DNA of 12,988 bases, taken from assembly GCA_964462125.1 (NCBI GenBank), contig CAYWXT010000157.1:1-12988 (forward strand), given 5' to 3'. This DNA comes from JAWLFY01 sp964462125 (GTDB lineage: Bacteria; Planctomycetota; Planctomycetia; Pirellulales; Pirellulaceae). Position numbers and translations under genes: made by a program. Positions 6,104 through 12,988 of this stretch are shown piece by piece (the first letter of the stretch is position 1; every line of letters begins with the position of its first letter). The notes under the pieces were generated by a model. The model searched no databases and was not told the DNA's origin. It saw nothing but the letters and a program-made list of their open reading frames with translations.

Positions 6104-7183
6104 CTAAGCTGCCCGCTCGCCGGGATCGATCTGCCGCAGGTACCATTTCGCCCGCTCGACCCAGCGGTCATGGTGGTCCACCGTGTCATCGGTGGTGTGC
6201 CAAATGGCTAACTTCGCGCGCAAGAGCCCCTGCCGGCGCGTATAAAAGTCCAACAACGGCTGGGGCGCCGTGTCGCCCACGGCCTGTTGATAGAGGCGTT
6301 GCACTTGGCGGCCGACCCAACCGCCCCCCAATCGTTCGCACTCCAGGGCAAAGAACGAGAGTTCGTCCAGGGGATCAAGCAGCCGAAAGTCGGCGTTGAA
6401 TTCGAGACAATCGATGACCACCGGCACCGGCTCGACCAGGTAGACGTGTTGGGGGCGCAGGTCCCCATGAGCCTCCACCACCCGGCCGCGTTCGACCCGC
6501 AAGTCCAGCAGGCGAGGTTCGTCGCGGACCAAGCGAAGCATCCCATCGGTAATCCGTTCGATGCGATCGACCGAAAGCGAGTGGGGACTTTCCAGAAGTG
6601 CCTGACGGTCGGCGTGAATGTCCCGGACGAAACGCTCGCGGTACTGCGACGAGTTCATCTCGGCCTGGGGAGCATGTTGATAGAAGTCGATCAACCGTTC
6701 GGTGAATCGTCGAATCGGAGCTGTCTCCAAGGTCCCCGATTCGATGCAGTGGTCGAGGGCGGCATTGGCGGGCAGGCGATGCATCTTGACCAGCCAATCG
6801 ACCGTTCTCTCCCCGTTGGACAGCTCGGCCGACGGAGCGTCACCGAGGGCGAGCTGTCCGTCGGCATCGACGTACAGCGGAACCACGCCGAGGTAGATGT
6901 GGGGAGCCAAGCGGCGATTGAGCTGCACTTCGCGCTCGCCATCGGCGCGGCGCAACGCAGGGGTACTGAAGTCGAGGAAATCGTGCCGGACAGGTTTCTT
7001 CAGCTTCCAGGCATGTTGGTCGGTCAGGAAGACCCACGCCATGTGGGTTTCGATCCGTTCCACCCCCGAGGTCGCGTCCTTGTAGGCCGTTGGCTGGGAA
7101 AGGAAATCGACCTTCGCATGGAGAGAAACCGCATCGGAACCATTTGGCGAATCGACCCGACCGGTGGCTTGGTGGTCATTCAC
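6104..7183 (-). CDS. COG2187-type aminoglycoside phosphotransferase-like kinase, stand-alone
   Basis: This 359-aa protein matches the kinase-like half of the COG2187 family. It has AWKLKKPVRHDFLDFS (58-73, probable ATP-site Lys60/Lys62), the catalytic-loop equivalent HGDLRPQHVYL (239-249) and IDCLEFN (257-263, Asp258/Glu261). In many relatives this domain is followed by a P-loop ATPase domain, giving about 500 aa; that half is absent. Canonical APH loops read HGDLHxxN, but here the last position is His. Kinase activity is therefore uncertain, although this may be a subfamily trait. The GTG at 7183 is chosen because GAGGA sits 6 nt upstream. It starts 9 bp after the alpha/beta hydrolase stop, so the two probably share a transcript. 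The substrate is unknown, and antibiotic resistance should not be inferred. Confidence 0.85.
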   Translation of the reverse strand: MNDHQATGRVDSPNGSDAVSLHAKVDFLSQPTAYKDATSGVERIETHMAWVFLTDQHAWKLKKPVRHDFLDFSTPALRRADGEREVQLNRRLAPHIYLGVVPLYVDADGQLALGDAPSAELSNGERTVDWLVKMHRLPANAALDHCIESGTLETAPIRRFTERLIDFYQHAPQAEMNSSQYRERFVRDIHADRQALLESPHSLSVDRIERITDGMLRLVRDEPRLLDLRVERGRVVEAHGDLRPQHVYLVEPVPVVIDCLEFNADFRLLDPLDELSFFALECERLGGGWVGRQVQRLYQQAVGDTAPQPLLDFYTRRQGLLRAKLAIWHTTDDTVDHHDRWVERAKWYLRQIDPGERAA

Positions 7184-7192
7184 AGTGCGTCC

Positions 7193-7876
7193 TCACACCC
7201 CACCGCCGACATTTGGGGGTAGCTTGCTGGCGAACCAATCGCCGCTCAAGCGTGCGACCTGCTCCAGTTTTCCTGGTTCTTCAAATAGATGCGATGCCCC
7301 CGGGACGATTTCGGTGCGGCATTCACAGTTCAGCTGCCGGGCGGCCTGCTCATTCAGCTCGATCACCTGGGTGTCGAGGCCACCGATGATCAACAGGGTT
7401 GGGCAGGCGACGCTGGCCAGGGCGTCGCCAGCCAGATCGGGGCGTCCACCACGCGAGACGACTGCCGAGACCGACTCGGGTCGCTCGGCCGCCGTCCGAA
7501 GCGCCGCCGCCGCTCCGGTGCTGGCACCGAACAGGCCGACCGGCAGCGACTGAATCGAGCTCTGTTGACGCGTCCAGTCAACTGTCTCGACCAGCCTCTG
7601 GGTCAACAGCTCCATGTCGAACCGAAACCCCCTCGTTTGCTGGTCGATCCGGTGTTCCTCGGGGGTCAGCAGATCGAACAGCAGCGTCGCGAGGTGATGT
7701 TGATTCAGCGAGCTGGCGACGAATTGATTGCGCGCACTCAAGCGACTGCTGCCGCTGCCGTGGGCGAACACGACCAGCCCCAGCGCACGCTCCGGGGTCG
7801 CTAGGATCCCATCAAGTTGAGTCTGCGAGGTCTGCACAACCACCTCGCCCACTTGTGTTTGCACCTCGGTTGGCAT
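7193..7876 (-). CDS. Dienelactone hydrolase-like alpha/beta hydrolase
   Basis: This 227-aa single-domain cytosolic hydrolase has no signal peptide. The expected triad is visible: nucleophile Ser119 in the elbow GASTG (117-121), Asp168 in IIGGLDTQV and His196 in PGASHLFEEPG. FAHGSGSSRLS (37-47) supplies the oxyanion-hole region. Proteins of this type lie next to, or are fused to, phosphoribosyltransferases, as in mycobacterial Rv0571c. Here a matching phosphoribosyltransferase gene lies divergently 310 bp away. The ATG at 7876 has AGGAG with a 6-nt spacer. The COG2187 kinase-like gene follows after 9 bp. The natural ester or lactone substrate is not known, and the dienelactone hydrolase name reflects fold similarity only. 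Confidence 0.9.
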   Translation of the reverse strand: MPTEVQTQVGEVVVQTSQTQLDGILATPERALGLVVFAHGSGSSRLSARNQFVASSLNQHHLATLLFDLLTPEEHRIDQQTRGFRFDMELLTQRLVETVDWTRQQSSIQSLPVGLFGASTGAAAALRTAAERPESVSAVVSRGGRPDLAGDALASVACPTLLIIGGLDTQVIELNEQAARQLNCECRTEIVPGASHLFEEPGKLEQVARLSGDWFASKLPPNVGGGV

Positions 7877-8186
7877 GACGCACTCCTATCGTTCGACTTC
7901 GAAGGTACCGAACTTTGAAGGCCCTGATACGCGCCTGTTGCTCGACGATCGGCCCGTCGCCACATTGATTACATGCAACCGGTGTGCCGCTTGCCAGCAG
8001 AAAGAATCGAGCGTTTTGATGGCGCGCGGTCGTTCGCGGCACGCCCCATGCACCGACTTGAATGGTTTTGAGTTTGTCTGGAAGCCCTTGCAGCTTCCCC
8101 CCTTCTAGCAACGTTTGGGGGGATCGGGAGTGGATGGAGCCGCTGGCCGGATGATGCGTGTTCTTGAAATTGGGAGGAACCGAGCA
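7877..8186. promoter_or_regulatory. 310-bp divergent intergenic region, hydrolase / phosphoribosyltransferase
   Basis: I see no gene here. The region must carry the promoters for both flanking genes, but no clear -35/-10 pair stands out. The hydrolase-proximal end has operator-like repeats (7891-7920). A run CCCCCC (8097-8102) faces GGGGGG (8117-8122) across 14 nt, a possible hairpin about 65-90 nt before the phosphoribosyltransferase start. GGAGG at 8173-8177 is that gene's ribosome binding site. Confidence 0.5.
7891..7920. promoter_or_regulatory. Operator-like repeats just upstream of the hydrolase
   Basis: CTTCGAAG (7897-7904) is a perfect palindrome, and the near copy CTTTGAAG (7913-7920) starts 16 bp later. 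GTTCG (7891-7895) and CGAAC (7909-7913) form a separate inverted repeat across the first copy. The block lies 15-44 bp ahead of the hydrolase ATG, where a regulator could act. This is inferred from symmetry only. Confidence 0.35.
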
Positions 8187-8882
8187 ATGGGATTTCGAAT
8201 GTTTCGCAACCGCGAGGATGCCGCGGGCCGTTTGTCCGAGGAGCTCAAGAAGGTCCACCTGTATGACCCGGTGGTCTTGGGGATTCCGCGTGGGGGCGTT
8301 GTCACGGGAGGGGCGATCGCGCGGGAGCTCGGCGCCGACCTCGATGTTGTGCTTGTCCGCAAGCTGCGTCATCCCGCGCAGCCGGAACTCGCGATCGGCA
8401 GTGTCACCGAAGAGGGAGAGGTGTATATGAATGAGCAGCTCTTGGGTTGGGGATCGGTGGACGAGGCCTACCTCGAGCGGGAGCGTCAGGAGCGTTATCA
8501 AGAGCTGCGGCGACGGCGCGACCTGTTTCGTGAGATCCGGTCGGCGGTTCCCCTTCGCGGCCGCTCGGTGATCCTCACCGATGACGGCATCGCCACCGGT
8601 TCCACGATGCTCGCTGCCTTGCCGGCGATCCGGGCGCAGGAGCCTCGGGAGTTGATCTTGGCGGTTCCCGTCGCCCCTCCTGGACGGCTGGAGCCGTTCC
8701 GCAGCGAATGCGACCAGGTCATCTGTTTGGAAGTCCCAACGGGCTTTCAGGCGATTGGGCAGTACTATGAGCAGTTCCCGCAGGTCAGTGACGCCGAGGC
8801 ATGCAGCGTATTGCAGCAATTCGTCCCGGCGGTCGGTTCAGGAACCGGCCAGGACCGCCAGGACGACGGCGACGGTCAATAG
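8187..8882 (+). CDS. Type I phosphoribosyltransferase-domain protein
   Basis: This 231-aa protein carries a PRT fold. GIPRGGVVTGGAIARELGADLDV (32-54) and VRKLRHP (57-63) are typical of the uncharacterised PRT group found with dienelactone hydrolase-like proteins. The PRPP loop is VILTDDGIATGST (128-140), with the paired acidic residues DD132-133. A charged helix (about 95-117, LERERQERYQELRRRRDL) interrupts the core. The acceptor base or other substrate is unknown, and it is not one of the standard purine or pyrimidine salvage enzymes by motif. The ATG at 8187 has GGAGG 9 nt upstream; an ATG at 8152 is a weaker option. Its last 45 nt overlap the converging transporter gene and encode a hydrophilic tail (GSGTGQDRQDDGDGQ) not needed by the fold. 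The hydrolase partner is divergent. Confidence 0.9.
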   Translation: MGFRMFRNREDAAGRLSEELKKVHLYDPVVLGIPRGGVVTGGAIARELGADLDVVLVRKLRHPAQPELAIGSVTEEGEVYMNEQLLGWGSVDEAYLERERQERYQELRRRRDLFREIRSAVPLRGRSVILTDDGIATGSTMLAALPAIRAQEPRELILAVPVAPPGRLEPFRSECDQVICLEVPTGFQAIGQYYEQFPQVSDAEACSVLQQFVPAVGSGTGQDRQDDGDGQ

Positions 8883-9713
8883 GCCGGCACCGGCGAGCCG
8901 CGTCAGGAAGGTTTTGCGTCCCAGGAACGCCTCGGAGCCTCCCCAAAGTTTCGCCGCGGCCCACGCCAAGACGACTGCCCAGAAACCGCGGAGAGCGTAG
9001 ACGACGTTGACCCGCGCCGCGTCGCCGAACACGGAGAGGGTCAAGACGATGCAGACCGCTTGCAATGCAATCAACATCGCTCCGGGGACAAGGCAGCGGC
9101 GGATGGCCGGTTCGCGGAGCTTGGACCATTGAACCCAGGGAAGGAAGCCGAGGGACAACAGCCCGACGATCCAATAGACGATCGGCAGGAACCGGCCGGC
9201 ACCCCACGCGGGCGCCCAACGCTGCACCAGAACGTCAAAGCTGGCGTATGAGGTGGCCGCGGCGCAGGCGAGACAGATCGTCAGGACGACATGCCGCCGA
9301 TGCCCTTGGCCGGTCCATTGGATCAGGGCGATCCCGGCGGTCGCCAGGGCCGCGGCGTACCAGACGTTTTTCGGCAACGCCTGGTCGCCGACCAGGGTCA
9401 ACAGGAACGCGACCAGGATCACCTTGACCCCGAACACCGGGGCGGCGACCGAGACATCGCCACGCTCGATCGCGAGGAAGGTGAAGAGCAGTCCGAGGAT
9501 ATACAACCCGGCAATGATGGCTGGTTGCCAGAGCAGGCCCCACGGCTGTCCAGGCCCTCCGAAGAACCACAGCAGCGAGAAGAGCAGTGCGGCAAATTCA
9601 TTGGCCAGGAAGGTGATGGTCCACGGCCCCACCCCGGCGCCGCTGGATCGCTTGATGAAAAGCAATCCACACACGAACAGCAGACTGGCCAGCAACGGAA
9701 GCAATAGGTGCAT
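8838..9713 (-). CDS. DMT/EamA-type 10-TM transporter
   Basis: This 291-aa inner-membrane protein has ten hydrophobic segments, at about 2-20, 31-52, 61-82, 86-108, 115-133, 139-158, 175-193, 205-228, 234-257 and 271-290. Length and the two-times-five helix layout fit the drug/metabolite transporter superfamily (EamA fold). The segment AIERGDVSVAAPVFGVKVIL (81-100) is typical of the helix 3-4 region. The substrate cannot be read from the sequence; amino acids, nucleotide sugars and drugs all occur in this family. The ATG at 9713 lies 8 bp after the stop of the FHA-sigma54 activator gene and lacks a clear ribosome binding site, so it is probably translated from the same message by reinitiation. 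The 3' end overlaps the converging phosphoribosyltransferase gene by 45 nt. Confidence 0.88.
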   Translation of the reverse strand: MHLLLPLLASLLFVCGLLFIKRSSGAGVGPWTITFLANEFAALLFSLLWFFGGPGQPWGLLWQPAIIAGLYILGLLFTFLAIERGDVSVAAPVFGVKVILVAFLLTLVGDQALPKNVWYAAALATAGIALIQWTGQGHRRHVVLTICLACAAATSYASFDVLVQRWAPAWGAGRFLPIVYWIVGLLSLGFLPWVQWSKLREPAIRRCLVPGAMLIALQAVCIVLTLSVFGDAARVNVVYALRGFWAVVLAWAAAKLWGGSEAFLGRKTFLTRLAGAGLLTVAVVLAVLAGS

Positions 9714-9721
9714 GGAGGCGG

Positions 9722-11557
9722 TCAGCGCTCGATCTTATATTCGGCGATCTTGCGGTACGCTGTGGCACGGCTGACCCCCAGCAGTTTGGCGGCACCCGGG
9801 ACGCTGCCGCCGGCGCGGGTCAGTGCCTTGTTGATCAACCGCCGCTCCCACTCGTCGATGCGCAGCGTATCGATCCGGCTGGCCCCGGCGTCGCGGAGCC
9901 CGAGATCATCACTTTCGATCGCCGGTGCGTCGGCCATCACCACAGCGCTGTCGATCACGTTGCGGAGCTGGCGGATGTTGCCGGGCCAGGGATATTCCCG
10001 CAGCTGTTGCCGGGCTTGCTCGGAAAGTTTCAGTTCGGAGCGGCCATGCTGGCGGCGGAAATGGTCGAGGAAGTGATCGATCAAACGGTCGATGTCCTGC
10101 TCGCGATCGCGCAGCGGTGGGACGAACAATTCGAACACGCTGAGCCGGTAGAACAGGTCTTCGCGGAAACGGCCTTCGCGGACAAAATCTGCGAGATCTC
10201 GGTTGGTCGCCGCGATGACCCGCACATCGACCGAAACCTGTTCGGTCGCACCGACCGGCAGGAAGGGGTGTCCCTCCAGGATTCGCAGCAGCTTGGCCTG
10301 ACCTTCGAGGGTCAATTCACCGATCTCGTCGAGGAACAGCGAGCCGGTGTGGGCCTGCTGGAACCAGCCGTTGTGATCTTGGTCGGCTCCGGTGAACGAT
10401 CCCTTCTTGTGTCCGAACAGTTGACTCTCGATCAGGTCGCGGGGGATCGCTGCGCAGTTGACCGTCAACATTGGGCGGTTGGCACGGGCACTGGCGCGGT
10501 GCACGGCGCGGGCGACGAGTTCTTTTCCAGACCCGCTTTCGCCGCGGATCAGGACCGAGCCACTGGCCCGGCCGACCCGCGCGATCCGTTCCTTGAGCTT
10601 GAGCATCGGGGGGCTATCGCCGATCAGCTCATCGGACTCGGCGTTGCGGTTGGCGATATGGCGTCGTTCGGCCCGCAAAGAGTCGTGTTCCAGGGCACGT
10701 GCGAGCCCGGAGGCCAGGAGACGGCCGGCGGCGACGGCCAAGTCGAACTGGGACTCCTGGAACTGGGACGAGTCGCGGTACAGATGGAGCACGCCGATGT
10801 TGCTGTGACGCCGGTTGAGCGGAACGCAGATCATCTCCGACCAGCGGTCCTTGGCGCTGTCCCGGGCCTCGCGGCGAAGCGCCTCGTCACTCCGATCGTT
10901 GATCCATAGCGCCTCCCCTTCCCGGATCACGCGGCGTACCAACCTGCGGCTCAACCGGATATCGTCGATCGCGTCGGCGGGCAGCACCCGCTGGGGGCGG
11001 AGTCGCCCGTCACCGGAATCGAACGCCAAGCAGACCACATCGGCCTCGGTGCGGTCGCGGAGCAACTCCAGCACCGTCTCGACGACCTCGTCCGGCTGGC
11101 TGCTGTCGAGCAAACTGAGGCTGAGTTGATAGAGGTCGAGCACGTATCGGGTTTGGGCCAGGTGTCCCAGCGGATCTTCGGGGGTGGAAAACCAACGATC
11201 GTCCAAGTCGCAGCTGTCCTTCAGCAGCGTTTGGCTTTGCAGGTTGCCGCTGAGCTCGTCCGGGGTGGGGTTGAGCAGCCTCAGCTTGGTACGGCCGATG
11301 GTGACCACCGATTGGTCGAGCAACCGTGCCTGGTCTGTCTTGCGGCCGTTGACCAACGTCCCGTTGCGGCTGCTGGTATCCCGCACCTGCCAGTCATCGT
11401 CCTCGAAATAGATCACCGCATGGAATCGGGAGCTGACCGGATCGGACAGCATGATCTCGCAGCTCGCCCCACGGCCGATGTGCATCGGTCGACTTGGATC
11501 AAGCGGGTATTGTTTTCCCTGTTCCGGCCCCGACAGGACCGACAAATACGCCACCAT
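9722..11557 (-). CDS. FHA-GAF-AAA+-Fis sigma54-dependent transcriptional activator
   Basis: This 611-aa bacterial enhancer-binding protein remodels RNA polymerase-sigma54. An N-terminal FHA domain (about 5-95; IGRG at 27, SSRFH at 42, RNGTLVNG at 64-71) should bind phosphothreonine, implying input from a Ser/Thr kinase. A GAF-like sensor domain follows (about 140-290). The AAA+ domain (about 308-540) has Walker A GESGSGKE (339-346), the sigma54-contact loop GSFTGA (386-391; consensus GAFTGA), Walker B LFLDEIGE (407-414) and the arginine-finger region REDLFYRL (464-471). A Fis-type helix-turn-helix ends the protein (about 570-608, AAKLLGVSRATAYRKI). The ATG at 11557 has only a weak purine tract upstream. 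The transporter gene follows after 8 bp and may be co-transcribed. Target promoters are unknown, and I see no -24/-12 site in the window. Confidence 0.95.
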   Translation of the reverse strand: MVAYLSVLSGPEQGKQYPLDPSRPMHIGRGASCEIMLSDPVSSRFHAVIYFEDDDWQVRDTSSRNGTLVNGRKTDQARLLDQSVVTIGRTKLRLLNPTPDELSGNLQSQTLLKDSCDLDDRWFSTPEDPLGHLAQTRYVLDLYQLSLSLLDSSQPDEVVETVLELLRDRTEADVVCLAFDSGDGRLRPQRVLPADAIDDIRLSRRLVRRVIREGEALWINDRSDEALRREARDSAKDRWSEMICVPLNRRHSNIGVLHLYRDSSQFQESQFDLAVAAGRLLASGLARALEHDSLRAERRHIANRNAESDELIGDSPPMLKLKERIARVGRASGSVLIRGESGSGKELVARAVHRASARANRPMLTVNCAAIPRDLIESQLFGHKKGSFTGADQDHNGWFQQAHTGSLFLDEIGELTLEGQAKLLRILEGHPFLPVGATEQVSVDVRVIAATNRDLADFVREGRFREDLFYRLSVFELFVPPLRDREQDIDRLIDHFLDHFRRQHGRSELKLSEQARQQLREYPWPGNIRQLRNVIDSAVVMADAPAIESDDLGLRDAGASRIDTLRIDEWERRLINKALTRAGGSVPGAAKLLGVSRATAYRKIAEYKIER

Positions 11558-11638
11558 GACTCGCTCAGGCTACTCGGATCGGGATGCGAGAGTTGACGCG
11601 GCGTGGTGATCCGGAGTGCCCACTCGCCACCTTCCTTC

Positions 11639-12583
11639 TCATCTTAAGGCACCGTCGAGGGGGACGCGATCGGCTGAATGCAACATGCGCTCCAGTGCCT
11701 TGAGGGCGACGGGCATCGCGACGCTGGAATCCTCGTTCTGCTGCCACCATCGCTCCACGGTCTCCGCGATCGCGTCGTCCCCGAGTTGCCACAGCCGCAT
11801 CGCCTGCTGGATCGGGGGCGTCTGCGGCGAGACCACCTCGAGATCGGCGGCGGCGGCCAGGACGATCGGGACCGAGGCGAACGACCAAGGGAGCCGGCGA
11901 GAATGTTCGCCCGACTTTTCTCGCGTGTGGGCCTCGATCGCCATCCTCGTGATCAGCCACGCGACCCGGAGAACCTCCGGGATCGACGGCTCGGCGTCGG
12001 TCAACATCGCTTCGATCCAGAACTGCTGGGCATCGGCGTCGAACCCGCCGGCGCCACCCCGGACAGGCTGGATCAACAGGCCCTCGACCCGTGGCGGCCA
12101 CCAATCCGAGGGCGGTTCGCCGTCCCAAATCCGCTGGGCGATGGCCCGCAACAGACCTTTCCCGAAGGCGTCCCAACGCTCCTTCAGCGGCCGGGAGCGA
12201 AGCCGGAGTTGTTCCGACAGCTTGGGGAACCGCGAGGCGTAGCGGGAGCGGCACTCCCCGATCAGTCTCGCCACCCCCTGGGCGGTTGTTTCCAATTGCA
12301 GTTCGGACAGGCCGGCGGCGGCCAGGGCGATCTCGCACGCTGCGCCGTCGCTGCGTTCCCCGCCGCCCCGATCCGACGCCACTTCGACGATCAACCGCCG
12401 CCAAAAGGAGCCGATGTCGACCGCGGCGGAGAGGAGTCGGTTGTTCAGTTCGGTCACCGGAGCGACGATCAACCGCTCGATCTTCGCATCGACACACCGC
12501 CCCCCGCCGGCGACGACGTAGGCCGCGTGGATGGCGCTGAGCCTCGGATGGGGCGACCAGCTGATCGTCACAGTCGCGGCCAC
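11639..12583 (-). CDS. Unknown 314-aa protein downstream of aroH
   Basis: I do not recognise this family. The protein is soluble, with no signal peptide or membrane segment, and looks mostly helical. The most conserved-looking stretch is LRSRPLKERWDAFGKGLLRAI (128-148), followed by WWPPRVEGLLIQPVRGGAGG (161-180) and a helical region IPEVLRVAWLITRMAIEAHTREK (201-223). It has several Trp residues (W137, W161-162, W279-280). The GTG at 12583 is chosen because GAGGAG at the end of aroH lies 7 nt upstream. The frame stays open to 12889, but that part overlaps aroH in another frame and is rejected. It starts 4 nt after the aroH stop, so the two are almost certainly one transcript. The FHA regulator follows 81 nt later. 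Its function is unknown. Confidence 0.78.
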   Translation of the reverse strand: MAATVTISWSPHPRLSAIHAAYVVAGGGRCVDAKIERLIVAPVTELNNRLLSAAVDIGSFWRRLIVEVASDRGGGERSDGAACEIALAAAGLSELQLETTAQGVARLIGECRSRYASRFPKLSEQLRLRSRPLKERWDAFGKGLLRAIAQRIWDGEPPSDWWPPRVEGLLIQPVRGGAGGFDADAQQFWIEAMLTDAEPSIPEVLRVAWLITRMAIEAHTREKSGEHSRRLPWSFASVPIVLAAAADLEVVSPQTPPIQQAMRLWQLGDDAIAETVERWWQQNEDSSVAMPVALKALERMLHSADRVPLDGALR

Positions 12584-12587
12584 AAAC

Positions 12588-12988
12588 TCACTCCTCACAC
12601 AGGTTTTCGCTGATCCAAGCCTCCAGCTCTTCGAAGTCCACCGGCGGCAGCTTCGATAAATCGGGGCGCAACCGCGCCGCGTCGCGGATGTACACGTGAT
12701 GAATCTCCGACTGGGGTTTGGTCGTGTTCCAGTGCAACAGCACTCGAATGCAGCGAGGCAGCGATCCGGGAACAGTGATTTCGTAGCCACACAGCAGCGG
12801 GACCTCGAGCCACCCCAACTGCCGCGCCGCGAGCGCCGGAAACTCGCTGTTGATGTCGCGGGTAACGGTGAACAACGCGCTGGCCACATCGCTGGAGTCG
12901 ATCTGATTGCGGCGGATCATCAACGCCAACAACTGCCGCGTCGCACGCAGGACCTGCTCGCGGTCATCCGCCTCCACGGTGGTGGCCC
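12588..12988 (-). CDS. aroH: Chorismate mutase, AroH type (5' end cut by window edge)
   Basis: This monofunctional chorismate mutase converts chorismate to prephenate for Phe and Tyr synthesis. It belongs to the small trimeric AroH class typified by Bacillus subtilis. The visible part has the class signatures: ATTVEADDREQVLRATRQLL at the N-terminus, SALFTVTRDINSEFPALAAR, LLCGYEITVPGSLPRCIRVL (equivalents of Cys75, Glu78 and Arg90) and HVYIRDAARLRPDL (equivalent of Tyr108). The true start and the conserved RG before ATT lie beyond the window. A GTG at 12977 encodes the Val of ATTV and is internal, not a start, because the homologous ATT codons continue to the edge. The gene ends with GAGGAGTGA, which also supplies the ribosome binding site of the next gene. 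Confidence 0.95.
   Translation of the reverse strand, partial: ATTVEADDREQVLRATRQLLALMIRRNQIDSSDVASALFTVTRDINSEFPALAARQLGWLEVPLLCGYEITVPGSLPRCIRVLLHWNTTKPQSEIHHVYIRDAARLRPDLSKLPPVDFEELEAWISENLCEE

Noticed and set aside
4933..6189. Open minus-strand frame continuing upstream of the GNAT-nitrilase ATG, opposite prs.
   Set aside because: The translation is antisense to a well-conserved prs gene and has no domain character. The ATG at 4932 has a good ribosome binding site and a natural N-terminus.
6104..7183. Aminoglycoside resistance gene.
   Set aside because: Similarity is to the broad COG2187 kinase-like family, with a changed catalytic loop. Nothing supports an antibiotic substrate.
7812..8819. 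Long minus-strand open frame opposite the phosphoribosyltransferase, reaching across the intergenic region.
   Set aside because: It is antisense to a gene with clear motifs, and its translation has no recognisable domain; high GC content makes such frames common.
10007..10909. 300-codon plus-strand open frame opposite the FHA-sigma54 activator.
   Set aside because: It mirrors the AAA+ coding sequence and has no domain of its own.
12584..12889. Upstream extension of the 314-aa protein's open frame.
   Set aside because: It overlaps aroH in another frame and is Arg/Ser/Cys-rich shadow sequence. The GTG at 12583 has a proper GAGGAG site.
12975..12977. GTG as the start codon of aroH.
   Set aside because: The codons before it encode the conserved ATT of the AroH N-terminus and continue to the window edge, so the gene is cut, not started, here.
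1..12988. CRISPR arrays, tRNA/rRNA genes, toxin-antitoxin or phage-defence genes, and sigma54 -24/-12 promoters.
   Set aside because: I looked for spaced repeats, cloverleaf-like sequence, known defence motifs and TGGCAC-N5-TTGC patterns and found none convincing.

Overview
The window looks like a chromosomal segment of a planctomycete, most likely a Pirellulaceae/Rhodopirellula-like marine lineage. This is inferred from the gene content: a stand-alone EboE-like TIM barrel beside pdxJ, an FHA-GAF-sigma54 activator, a GNAT-nitrilase fusion and small lineage-restricted proteins. High GC content, weak or variable ribosome binding sites and GTG starts fit this. No species can be assigned from the sequence alone.

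Layout. Positions 1-154 hold no gene I can support. A 101-aa basic protein with an N-terminal sliding-clamp-like QLSLF peptide (155-460, minus) is divergent from a Ser/Thr/Gln-rich small lipoprotein (699-1034, plus). A 106-bp TA-flanked inverted-repeat element, MITE-like, fills the convergent gap before pdxJ. Next is a minus-strand group read in the order GNAT-nitrilase fusion (4932-3355), EboE-like TIM barrel (3155-1935), pdxJ (1942-1223), the last two overlapping by 8 nt. A divergent PRPP synthetase (5071-6060, plus) ends at a strong symmetric hairpin (6066-6097). After it lies a minus-strand pair, an alpha/beta hydrolase (7876-7193) followed by a COG2187 kinase-like protein (7183-6104). A 310-bp intergenic region separates this pair from a divergent phosphoribosyltransferase (8187-8882, plus). 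That gene's end overlaps convergently with a DMT/EamA-type transporter. The right end is a minus-strand run: chorismate mutase aroH (cut by the window edge), an unknown 314-aa protein, the FHA-GAF-AAA+-Fis regulator, and the transporter.

How the genes may work together. Two themes stand out. First, PRPP and nucleotide metabolism: a divergent-type PRPP synthetase lies close to a type I phosphoribosyltransferase, which sits head-to-head with an alpha/beta hydrolase. These two domains are fused in some bacteria, such as the mycobacterial protein Rv0571c. Second, an EboE-like protein is translationally coupled to the vitamin B6 enzyme PdxJ, away from any visible eboABCDF cluster. Otherwise the region reads as ordinary core and accessory chromosome. 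I see no phage, CRISPR, toxin-antitoxin or defence system, no tRNA or rRNA, and no full insertion sequence.
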